From positions 1-9,266 of the forward strand of contig JAEZSJ010000386.1 in NCBI GenBank assembly GCA_023443985.1: a DNA stretch of 9,266 nt, written 5' to 3'. The translations under genes were made by a program, and so were the position numbers. Numbering within the stretch: the first letter of the stretch is position 1; every line of letters starts with the position of its first letter. The notes beneath the pieces are model-generated. The model saw only the letters and a list, made by a program, of their open reading frames with translations. It had not been told where the DNA came from and ran no database searches. This document shows positions 1 through 5,857 of the stretch, in pieces. Source of the DNA: Verrucomicrobiota bacterium (GTDB lineage Bacteria; Verrucomicrobiota; Verrucomicrobiia; Opitutales; Opitutaceae).

Positions 1-1049
1 CACGGGATCTTCTTGTCGGCGCGGTGGAACGGGAGCGCCTCGGCCCCGCCGGCCATGCGCTCGATGAAGGCGCGGCTGAAGACGTGGATGGCGACGCTGC
101 CGGCGAGGAAACGCAGGCGGCCGTTGGCGTCGACCTCGCGCTGGCGCTCCATCGGGAGGTCGGAGTACTCGACGACGAGCAGCTTGCCGCGCTGGCGGCA
201 GAAGTGACCGACCTTCTCCTCGGGATACGCCTTCGGGATCATCTTGCTCGACATCTCGGCGCCGGCGCGGAGGTGGAAGCCGATGAAGGTCGGGTCGACG
301 CAGCGCACGAGCGGGTTGTCGACCTGGAAGTAGCTGAGCACGTCGATGCCCTCCCGGCGCATGATCGCGAGCGCGCCGCTGCGGTCGAGGGCGCGCAACG
401 AGCCGCCATGGCCGTCGGGGCTCATGGCGATGGAGGACTTCGTCTCAAGGATGATCTTACCGTCGAAGTCGACAGCCGGCATGCGGCCTTGGCGGAAGAA
501 GTGTACTTGCTCCGCGGCGAGGCCGAAGAAGCCGTTCTCGCGGAAGAAGCTCTCGGTGGCCGCGTGGTTCGCGTGGCTGGTCATGATGAACCAGTGCAGC
601 GGCTTCCCGTAGCGGCGGCCGGCGGCGAGGATCTTCTCGGCGAAGACTTGGAAAAGGGATTTCTGCAGGACGGGCGTGACCTTGAACGTACCCTTGGGCC
701 CGTCGTAACCGAGACGTGTCCCCTGCCCGCCCGCGACGACGAAGGCTGCCACGCGACCGGCGCGCAACGCCTCCTCGCCGAGCCGCCGGGCCTCGGCCCA
801 CGCGGCGGCGTCGCCGCCGTTCTGCGGCAGCGGCACGTACGGCGCAGGTTCGAGATCGGTCAGATCGACGGCGGCGCCGGTGTTGCTGCGGACCAACGTG
901 GCGGTGAGACGCGCGATCTCGGCGAGATCGATCTCGGCCGCCTGCGCGGCAAGCTGCGCCTGTTCGGCGGCGGTGAGTTCGGACCAGAAACGAAAAACGT
1001 GACCCTGGCCGGCTTGGTTGAAGGACTCGATCAACTGCGACGTTTCCAT
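1..1049 (-). CDS. UAP1-like UDP-sugar pyrophosphorylase (UDPGP family), 3' end cut by window
   Basis: Predicted nucleotidyltransferase joining UTP and a sugar-1-phosphate (GlcNAc-1-P or glucose-1-P) to give a UDP-sugar in the cytosol. Read on the minus strand, 349 residues are visible. The nucleotide-binding loop VVAGGQGTRLG is at about 104-114, followed by GPKGTF (117-122). Further UAP1-type blocks are GKIILETKSSIAMSPDGHGG (197-216), FQVDNPLVRCVDP (241-253) and the final DKKIP (345-349), which matches the QKKIP block of eukaryotic UAP1. By comparison with that family roughly the last 100 residues lie outside the window. The ATG at 1049 is the only reasonable start, because an in-frame TAG lies three codons upstream. 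No Shine-Dalgarno sequence is visible. Family membership is clear; the sugar (GlcNAc, GalNAc or glucose) cannot be settled from the fragment. It lies 237 bases downstream of the fucosidase gene on the same strand, with a repeat pair between them, so co-transcription is uncertain. Confidence 0.88.
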   Translation of the reverse strand, partial: METSQLIESFNQAGQGHVFRFWSELTAAEQAQLAAQAAEIDLAEIARLTATLVRSNTGAAVDLTDLEPAPYVPLPQNGGDAAAWAEARRLGEEALRAGRVAAFVVAGGQGTRLGYDGPKGTFKVTPVLQKSLFQVFAEKILAAGRRYGKPLHWFIMTSHANHAATESFFRENGFFGLAAEQVHFFRQGRMPAVDFDGKIILETKSSIAMSPDGHGGSLRALDRSGALAIMRREGIDVLSYFQVDNPLVRCVDPTFIGFHLRAGAEMSSKMIPKAYPEEKVGHFCRQRGKLLVVEYSDLPMERQREVDANGRLRFLAGSVAIHVFSRAFIERMAGGAEALPFHRADKKIP

Positions 1050-1172
1050 GGGAGCCGGCTAGAGTCGCCATGGCGCCGCTGCTCGCAACGGCAAAGTCGC
1101 GAGTCACCAAGGCGTGACATGAGCGGGATCGATGGGCGCGGCCGACGATCCCAACCGAGCCCGACCCGCCAA

Positions 1173-1242
1173 CCCGTAGGTCCAGTCTTCGACTGGACGC
1201 CTCCGGCACTCGCCGGCGCCCCCGACGCCTCGGCTCACGCCG
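1173..1242 (+). repeat. Interspersed hairpin repeat, copy 1
   Basis: Begins CCCGTAGG and ends with CGGCTCACGCCG at 1231-1242. The same two ends occur, in the same order and orientation, in the copy at 3892-3944. Inside is a perfect 8-bp hairpin, GTCCAGTC / GACTGGAC with loop TTC, at 1180-1198. A small CGGC-TCAC-GCCG stem closes the unit. It lies in the gap between the fucosidase gene and the pyrophosphorylase gene, and the arm at 1261-1290 faces it. No protein is encoded. It resembles REP/BIME-type palindromic repeats in design; the family is not one I can name. Confidence 0.7.
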
Positions 1243-1260
1243 TCCGTCAGGGTTCACGTC

Positions 1261-1290
1261 CCGACATGATCGGTCGAAGACCGGTCCTAC
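1261..1290 (-). repeat. Interspersed hairpin repeat, inverted arm
   Basis: On the minus strand this reads GTAGGACCGGTCTTCGACC and continues into GATC. It is an inverted version of the arm at 1176-1198. The hairpin at 1268-1286 has an 8-bp stem with one G.T pair and the same TTC loop (GAA on plus). Two stem positions differ from copy 1 with both partners changed (T-A to A-T, A-T to G-C). The TAG of GTAGG at 1289-1287 is the in-frame stop codon of the fucosidase gene. The hairpin could help end the fucosidase transcript, but no T-run follows it. Confidence 0.65.
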
Positions 1291-3686
1291 TGGTTCAACG
1301 CCTTCACCAGATCGATCGTCTGCCCGCGCAACGTCGGCAGGTCGCGCACTAGCTTCGCGCCGTAGCGCACAGTGAGCGGCTGGCCGAGATGCGAGACGAT
1401 CTCGCCGCGCTCAAGCTTGCCGTCGCGCCACGCAAGGGAGACTTCGAAACCACCGCGCGCACGCAGCCCGCTCACCTGCCCCGTCCGCCACGCAGCGGGC
1501 AGCGCCGGCAGAAGGTCGACGATGCCGGCGTCGTGGCTCTGGAGCAGCATCTCCGCGATGCCGGCCGTGGCGCCGAAGTTGCCGTCGATCTGGAACGGCG
1601 GGTGGTTGTCGAAGAGGTTGGGCAACGTCGAGTGCGCGAGCAGCGCCTGCAGGTCGGCGCGGGCCTTCTCGGCCTCGCCGAGCCGCGCCCACAGGTTGAC
1701 GATCCACGCGCGGCTCCAGCCGGTGTGGCCGCCGCCATGTGCGAGGCGGAACTCGAGCGTCTTGTGCGCGGCGGCGAAGAAATCCCGGCCAGCCGCGGCG
1801 GAGCTCGCGCGGGCGAACTGCGCGCCGGGATGCAACCCGTAGAGGTGTGAGATATGGCGGTGGCCGGGGTAATACTCGCCGTATTCTTTCGCCCATTCCA
1901 TCACGCGGCCATCCGAGCCGATCTGCGGCAACGCGAGCTGCGCGCGGGCGGCCTCGACGGCGGCCACCGTTTCGTCGGCGATGCCGAGGGCGCGCGCGGC
2001 GGCGAGGAAGTTCGCAAAGGCCTCCCAGACAATCTGCTGGTCCATCGAGTTGCCCATCGCGACGCTGTGATGCGAGCCGTCGGGGCCGATGAATTCGTTT
2101 TCCGGAGACGCGCTCGGGCCGGAGACGAGCCAGCCGGTCTTCGGGTCGGGCACGAGCCAGTCGAGGAAGAACAGCGCCGCGTCGCGCAGCACGGGATAGG
2201 CGCGGCGCGCGAGGAAGTCGCGGTCGCCGGTGTAGAGGTAGTGCTCCCAGAAATGGCGCGTGCTCCAGGCGAAGCCCATCGGCCACATCGCCCACACGGG
2301 CCGGCCGTCGGTCGAAGCGCCGAGCCAGGCATCGGTCGTGTAGTGCGCCACCGCGCCGCGCGCGCCGTAGATCTCCTGCGCGGCGAGGCGGCCGCCGTTG
2401 GCGGCAAGGTTCTCGATCAACGCAAAGAACGGCTCGTGGCACTCGGCGAGGCCGGTGACCTCCGCCGGCCAGTAGTTCATCTGGATGTTGATGTTGATGT
2501 GGTAGTCGGCGCTCCAGGGGGCGTACATCTGGTCGTTCCAGAGCCCCTGCAGGTTCGCGGCGAGGTCGCCCGGTCGCGAAGAACCGATCAGCAGGTAGCG
2601 GCCGTATTGAAAATGTAGTCCCAGCAGACCGAGGTCCTCCGCCCCACCCTGCACCCGGCGCAGGCGCTCGTCGGTGGGCAGCGCGGCGTTGGCATCGTCG
2701 CCAAAGGACAACGCCGCGCGGCGGAACAGCCGCCGGTGGTCGGCGCGGGCGCGCTCGGCGAGCACGGCGAACGGTCGCCCGGCCACCACGGCGAGATCGG
2801 TCTGCGCCGCGGCGAGGCTGCTGCGCGCGAGCGGCACGGCGGGCATGGTCGCGTTGTAGTCGGAGCGCACCGCGAACAGCAGCGTGGCGGCATCGGCACC
2901 TTGGAGCGCGAGGGTGTCGTCCTCGACGACAAGCGTGCCACCCTCGGGCACCACACGAAGCACGCCGGCGAACTTCACACCGTCGCCCCGGTGCTCGGCG
3001 AGCGCCTGCCCGACCATCTCCAACGAGCCGTCGGCGCGCGCGGCCACGATCACGTCGTCACGCTGGAGCGCGGCGGTGAAGGAGATCTGGCCGGGCCGAT
3101 CGGCGGTAAGCCGCACGACGAGCAACTGGTCGGGCGCGCTGGCGAGCACCTCGCGGCGGTAGGTCACGCCGCCCAGCGTGAACTCGGTCGTGGCGGTGGC
3201 GGTGTCGAGATCGAGTGCGCGGCGGTAGGAGGTCGGTTCACCGGCGGGCAGCGCGAACGCAAGTTTCAGTGCACCCAAGGTTTGGTGACTGCGCCCCACC
3301 TGCGGCTGCGGTCCGATCACCTCGTCCTGCACAAGCTTCTCGGCCTCGGCGAACTTCTCGGCGAAGAGCAGCTCGCGGATTTTCGGGAGCTGTTTGCCGG
3401 CGGCGGTGCGGTTGAGCGCCTCGGGGCGGCCGCACCAGATCGTGTCCTCGTTGAGCTGGATCGTCTCCGCGGCCACGCCGCCGAAGACCATCGCACCGAG
3501 CCGGCCGTTGCCGACCGGCAGCGCCTCGGTCCACTCCTGCGCGGGCTGCTCGTACCAGAGCTCGAGGCCGCGGAAACCGGCGGGGGCCATTTCGTCGCCA
3601 GCCGGAGCCGGAGCGCCGAGCATCGACGACAGAGCCGCTACAACCAGGAGCAGCGATGCGCAAATCCGGGGGAAGTGGATCACCAT
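1287..3686 (-). CDS. GH95 family alpha-L-fucosidase, exported
   Basis: Predicted glycoside hydrolase of family 95, an inverting exo-enzyme that removes terminal alpha-1,2-linked L-fucose from glycans. The protein has 799 residues, normal for the family. A signal peptide is visible at about 1-25: a short positive start, then SLLLVVAALS, then an Ala/Pro-rich cleavage region. The N-terminal domain opens with LWYEQPAQEWTEALPVGNG and GRLGAMVFGG (43-70). The catalytic (alpha/alpha)6 region carries NLQGLWN (378-384), HININIQMNYW (396-406), SPEN (527-530) and FQIDGNFGATAG (698-709). By family alignment from memory, N398 and N400 match N421 and N423 of Bifidobacterium AfcA, E529 matches the acid E566, and D701 matches D766. 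All key residues are present. The reading frame stays open upstream to a GTG at 3926. The ATG at 3686 was chosen because the signal peptide starts there and the 80 upstream codons are Arg-rich non-family sequence. The stop TAG lies inside a repeat arm. Confidence 0.93.
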   Translation of the reverse strand: MVIHFPRICASLLLVVAALSSMLGAPAPAGDEMAPAGFRGLELWYEQPAQEWTEALPVGNGRLGAMVFGGVAAETIQLNEDTIWCGRPEALNRTAAGKQLPKIRELLFAEKFAEAEKLVQDEVIGPQPQVGRSHQTLGALKLAFALPAGEPTSYRRALDLDTATATTEFTLGGVTYRREVLASAPDQLLVVRLTADRPGQISFTAALQRDDVIVAARADGSLEMVGQALAEHRGDGVKFAGVLRVVPEGGTLVVEDDTLALQGADAATLLFAVRSDYNATMPAVPLARSSLAAAQTDLAVVAGRPFAVLAERARADHRRLFRRAALSFGDDANAALPTDERLRRVQGGAEDLGLLGLHFQYGRYLLIGSSRPGDLAANLQGLWNDQMYAPWSADYHININIQMNYWPAEVTGLAECHEPFFALIENLAANGGRLAAQEIYGARGAVAHYTTDAWLGASTDGRPVWAMWPMGFAWSTRHFWEHYLYTGDRDFLARRAYPVLRDAALFFLDWLVPDPKTGWLVSGPSASPENEFIGPDGSHHSVAMGNSMDQQIVWEAFANFLAAARALGIADETVAAVEAARAQLALPQIGSDGRVMEWAKEYGEYYPGHRHISHLYGLHPGAQFARASSAAAGRDFFAAAHKTLEFRLAHGGGHTGWSRAWIVNLWARLGEAEKARADLQALLAHSTLPNLFDNHPPFQIDGNFGATAGIAEMLLQSHDAGIVDLLPALPAAWRTGQVSGLRARGGFEVSLAWRDGKLERGEIVSHLGQPLTVRYGAKLVRDLPTLRGQTIDLVKALNQ

Positions 3687-3891
3687 CGGCGGCCACTCTG
3701 TGTCGCCACCCGCGCGGATCCAGCGGAAAGGTGTCGGTGCCAGCCGTTCCGCTCGGTCAACTCGCGGACGGCCTCGGCCATTCGCGGAACACGGTTCAAG
3801 CCCACGCCTCCGACGAGCCCGGTGCCGTGGGTCGAAACGCATGAGCGGACGGCTCGGGGAGCCATCCCCACCACTGCCCAACAACGCGGCT
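3687..3891. other. Non-coding leader upstream of the fucosidase gene
   Basis: Between the fucosidase start and the repeat after the DJ-1 gene I find no gene with recognisable family sequence. The region holds several short inverted repeats. GGGAGCC (3857-3863) pairs with GGCTCCC (3888-3894), and GGCTC-GGG-GAGCC sits at 3851-3863. These could stop transcription from the DJ-1 gene, but no T-run follows on the minus strand. A promoter for the fucosidase gene should lie here; no convincing -35/-10 pair was seen. Confidence 0.5.
3722..3790 (-). promoter_or_regulatory. Possible alternative-stem leader of the fucosidase gene
   Basis: On the minus-strand transcript, GTTCCGC (3790-3784) can pair with GCGGAAC (3752-3746). 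The overlapping central segment AGCGGAA (3753-3747) can instead pair with TTCCGCT (3728-3722). The two 7-bp stems exclude each other, as in attenuator-like leaders, and the second lies about 35 bases before the ATG at 3686. Stems this short can arise by chance in GC-rich DNA, and no known riboswitch was recognised. Confidence 0.22.
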
Positions 3892-3944
3892 CCCGTAGGA
3901 CCGTTTCGCCGGGACGTCCGTTCCACTCGGCGCGGCTCACGCCG
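3892..3944 (+). repeat. Interspersed hairpin repeat, copy 2, overlapping the end of the DJ-1 gene
   Basis: Begins CCCGTAGGACCG and ends CGGCTCACGCCG (3933-3944), the same termini as the copy at 1173-1242. The inner part is shorter and diverged: GACGTCC and CGAGTG-like blocks are shared when both are read on the minus strand. On the minus strand the right end reads CGGCGTGAGCCG. Its TGA (3939-3937) is the stop codon of the DJ-1 gene, so the repeat encodes that protein's last residue and its stop. Confidence 0.65.
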
Positions 3945-4530
3945 ACGGCCCGTAGCCCATGATCTGGCGGATGAAATCGGCGCGGGGCTTGTCGGTCAGA
4001 CGCTCGAGCAGGCGGAAGGCGACCTCCATAGCGGTCGACGGGTTCCACGAGGTGATGATGTTGCCGTCCTCGACCACCGGTTCGTTGACCACGTTGGCGC
4101 CAAACTCGGCGAGCGTCTTCTGGCGGACGCGATCCTTCTGGTTGTAGGTCGTGCAGCGCCGCCCAGCGAGCACGCCGCTCTTGCCGAGGGGCAGAGCGCC
4201 CACGCAGACGGAGGCGACAGGCTTCCCCTGCCGGTCGAACTCGCGGATGAGCTCCAGCAGACGTTCGTCGTAGGCCTCGCGGTAGAAATCGTATTCAACA
4301 AATCCACCCGGCAGCGCGAGGGCGTCGAAGTCGGCCGCGCGGATCTGCTCGAAGGTGCGGTCGACGACCAGGCGCTGGTCGAAGGAGCTCACGACCTCGC
4401 GGGCGAAGCCGCCGGTGAGGAGCTTCGTCGAGCCGTCGCCATCGGTGAGGTTCCAGCCGATGACGTCGATGAACACGCTGGCCTCGTACATCTCGAAACC
4501 GTGGGGCAGGAAGAGCAGGACTTTCTTCAC
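3937..4530 (-). CDS. DJ-1/PfpI (type 1 glutamine amidotransferase-like) family protein
   Basis: A 197-residue protein of the DJ-1/PfpI superfamily, whose members act as glyoxalases, deglycases, redox-sensing chaperones or peptidases; which applies here is unknown. Visible features are the first strand KKVLLFLPHGFEMYE with the conserved acidic residue E13, the ALPGG turn (72-76), and the nucleophile elbow ASVCVGALPLGKSG (106-119) with C109 at the position of DJ-1 C106. A C-terminal block ITSWNPSTAMEVAF matches the DJ-1 family ending. The region that usually supplies a histidine (TTH or TTYH in relatives) reads TTYN, so no clear Cys-His dyad is seen. It is predicted cytosolic, with no signal peptide. 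The start is GTG at 4530; the next ATG, codon 14, would remove the first strand and E13. No Shine-Dalgarno sequence is visible. It is divergent from the HEPN-CBS gene across 121 bases and upstream of the fucosidase gene on the same strand. Confidence 0.88.
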   Translation of the reverse strand: MKKVLLFLPHGFEMYEASVFIDVIGWNLTDGDGSTKLLTGGFAREVVSSFDQRLVVDRTFEQIRAADFDALALPGGFVEYDFYREAYDERLLELIREFDRQGKPVASVCVGALPLGKSGVLAGRRCTTYNQKDRVRQKTLAEFGANVVNEPVVEDGNIITSWNPSTAMEVAFRLLERLTDKPRADFIRQIMGYGPSA

Positions 4531-4651
4531 AGCGGAAGGAACGGATGGACCGCGGTCGGCTTCAAGCGTGATGCGTCAACGCTCAAGGTTGAACAAATGT
4601 GTCGCTCCACCGGAATGACACTGGCACCCTTTCGTTCGCCGAAACGTCCCG
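4531..4651. promoter_or_regulatory. Divergent intergenic region between the DJ-1 gene and the HEPN-CBS gene
   Basis: These 121 bases separate two genes that point away from each other, so promoters for both are expected. A TTGAAC at 4589-4594 on plus could be a -35 element, but no good -10 is found 16-18 bases on. AGCGT and ACGCT flank a 9-base spacer around 4565-4583 and could be a weak operator. Positional inference only. Confidence 0.3.
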
Positions 4652-5425
4652 ATGAAAACCGAGCAGGTGCCACAAAAAAATCAGGAACGCGAACGGTGCA
4701 AGAAGACGCACTGCCTGGAGTTGATGCGCAATGCGCGAGCGCTGGTCCTCCGCGACAGCGAGTCCTTCCACGAAGCAGCCTCGGTACTCGAGCACGTCGG
4801 GCAGATCATTGGCGGCGTGCTGCACAACGGACTGAAGGGGTATGAGGCCTCGCTTCTCGCTCTCGCTGACCGCACTCGCCGTCATTCAAGAGACGAGGTG
4901 GCGCGAACCTTGAATGTGGTGCGGAATGCCCGCAATGACGCTGCCCACGATGGGGCGTGGGCGCGTCACCTGAACTCACGGCTGCTCGACCTGCTGTTGA
5001 TCCTCGAGGAAGGAATCATGGCGGACACAACACTGATCGAAGACATCATGGTGCGCGGTCCCGTAACCGCAGAGCCATGGCATTTGGTGAACCAAGCGCG
5101 TCGGGCAATGCTGGCGAACTCGTTTTCATGCCTGCCCTTTATCCACGAGAAAGAATGGCACCTCCTATGCGATAGCGCGATCGTGCAGTACTTGGGAACA
5201 GCGAGAAGCGGGGAGATCCGTCGCCGCGTTCTCGAAGCCACTATTGAACATGCGCTTTCTACCAAGTTGATTGAACTGACCCGAGTGAAGACGTGCTTGC
5301 CTAAGGATCCAATCGCCAAGGCGGTGGAGCTGCTGAATGAGACCTCGCTGCCTGTGCTCGTGATCGAGGAGTCTGGAAGCGGCCCACGCCTTCTGGGGAT
5401 CGTGACTGCTTTCGACTTGTTGTAG
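4652..5425 (+). CDS. Apparent HEPN-like domain fused to a CBS-domain pair
   Basis: A 257-residue protein with two parts. Residues about 38-122 look all-helical and carry RNARNDAAHDG (91-101). R94-N-D-A-A-H99 fits the R-polar-x3-H signature of HEPN domains, many of which are metal-independent RNases. Residues about 129-257 look like two CBS motifs. The first opens IEDIMVRGPVTAEPW (129-143), followed by SCLPFI. The second runs from about 209 with LPVLVIEE and ends LLGIVTAFDLL at the C-terminus. CBS pairs usually bind adenine nucleotides, SAM or cyclic dinucleotides and act as sensors, so a nucleotide-gated RNase or regulator is a reasonable inference; no activity is proven. No membrane segment is seen. 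An in-frame TGA lies 12 codons upstream of the ATG at 4652. That start has no Shine-Dalgarno sequence; ATG 4724 (codon 25) follows GGAG with short spacing and is an alternative. The gene is less GC-rich than its neighbours, which suggests transfer. CBS is confident; HEPN is moderate. Confidence 0.7.
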   Translation: MKTEQVPQKNQERERCKKTHCLELMRNARALVLRDSESFHEAASVLEHVGQIIGGVLHNGLKGYEASLLALADRTRRHSRDEVARTLNVVRNARNDAAHDGAWARHLNSRLLDLLLILEEGIMADTTLIEDIMVRGPVTAEPWHLVNQARRAMLANSFSCLPFIHEKEWHLLCDSAIVQYLGTARSGEIRRRVLEATIEHALSTKLIELTRVKTCLPKDPIAKAVELLNETSLPVLVIEESGSGPRLLGIVTAFDLL

Positions 5426-5457
5426 TCGCGCCGGTCCCCGACTCGGACGGTCCGGGA

Positions 5458-5745
5458 TTAGTACACCAAGATCAGCACCACTGATTGCTGCACCCTGTTG
5501 ATCATGTCTTCGAAACTGGTTTTGGCGGCCCGCGGCGGCCCATCGTTCGCTTCGACATAAAAATCGAGAAGCGCGAGCGCGTACGCGCTCTTCACGGCAA
5601 AATTCACGTTCTGAGGGATATCGCCCAACGCCGCGGCGGCTTTGAGTCCGAGCTTCGAGACGACGACTCCGACGACATTTCCATTCTCGTCCAGTAGCCC
5701 TGTATATTCCCCTCCGTGGCAGAACGCGTTTTGCGGGGGCTGCAA
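5458..5745 (-). pseudogene. C-terminal remnant of a trypsin-like serine peptidase
   Basis: A 95-codon open frame. Residues 17-33 (LLDENGNVVGVVVSKLG) and 41-53 (GDIPQNVNFAVKS) match the segment after the catalytic serine in bacterial trypsin-like (S1) peptidases. In intact relatives GNSGGP directly precedes this LLDENG-like block; here the preceding residues read CHGGEYTG, without the catalytic serine. The His and Asp parts and the signal peptide are absent. The only start is a TTG at 5745 that overlaps the T-run of the reductase terminator, so expression is doubtful. The likely history is truncation of a longer gene, with homology breaking near 5697. It is convergent with the HEPN-CBS gene, 32 bases away. 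A short expressed protein cannot be excluded. Confidence 0.6.
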
Positions 5746-5775
5746 GAAAGGGCGGGCGCCGGGTGGCGTCCGCCC
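5744..5775 (-). terminator. Intrinsic terminator of the ribonucleotide reductase operon
   Basis: An 11-bp stem pairs 5750-5760 with 5765-5775 (GGGCGGGCGCC with GGCGTCCGCCC, one G.T pair) around the 4-base loop GGGT. On the minus strand it is followed at once by TTTCTT (5749-5744), the layout of a rho-independent terminator for transcripts arriving from the nrdJ stop at 5858. A second GC-rich hairpin (5816-5823 with 5832-5839) lies between the stop and this terminator and has no T-run. Confidence 0.8.
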
Positions 5776-5857
5776 TCGAGTCGGTGTATCTGCGGTTCTT
5801 TCGGGCTGGTTTCAGGGGGGCGGTGTGAGGGCCGCCCTCGGGAAAGGCTACCGGAGC

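Noticed and set aside
1050..1290. CRISPR array or tandem repeat
   Set aside because: Only two inverted, diverged arms are present, with no regular spacing or multiple identical units.
24..1352. A 442-codon plus-strand open frame over the pyrophosphorylase gene
   Set aside because: No family sequence; the minus strand carries the conserved UAP1-like blocks throughout.
3687..3926. N-terminal extension of the fucosidase to GTG 3926
   Set aside because: The 80 extra codons are Arg/Pro-rich, would bury the signal peptide inside the protein, and overlap the inverted repeats of the leader.
3680..4048. A minus-strand frame containing AEAVRELTERNGWHRHL
   Set aside because: The short stretch looks protein-like, but the rest is not, it overlaps the DJ-1 gene in another frame, and I recognise no family. 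It may be chance or a decayed remnant.
3394..4845. A 483-codon plus-strand open frame across the DJ-1 gene
   Set aside because: It crosses a fucosidase gene end, a repeat and the DJ-1 gene in antisense, and shows no domain.
5426..5457. Terminator for the HEPN-CBS gene
   Set aside because: Only a 5-bp palindrome (CGGAC-G-GTCCG) without a T-run is present in the convergent gap.
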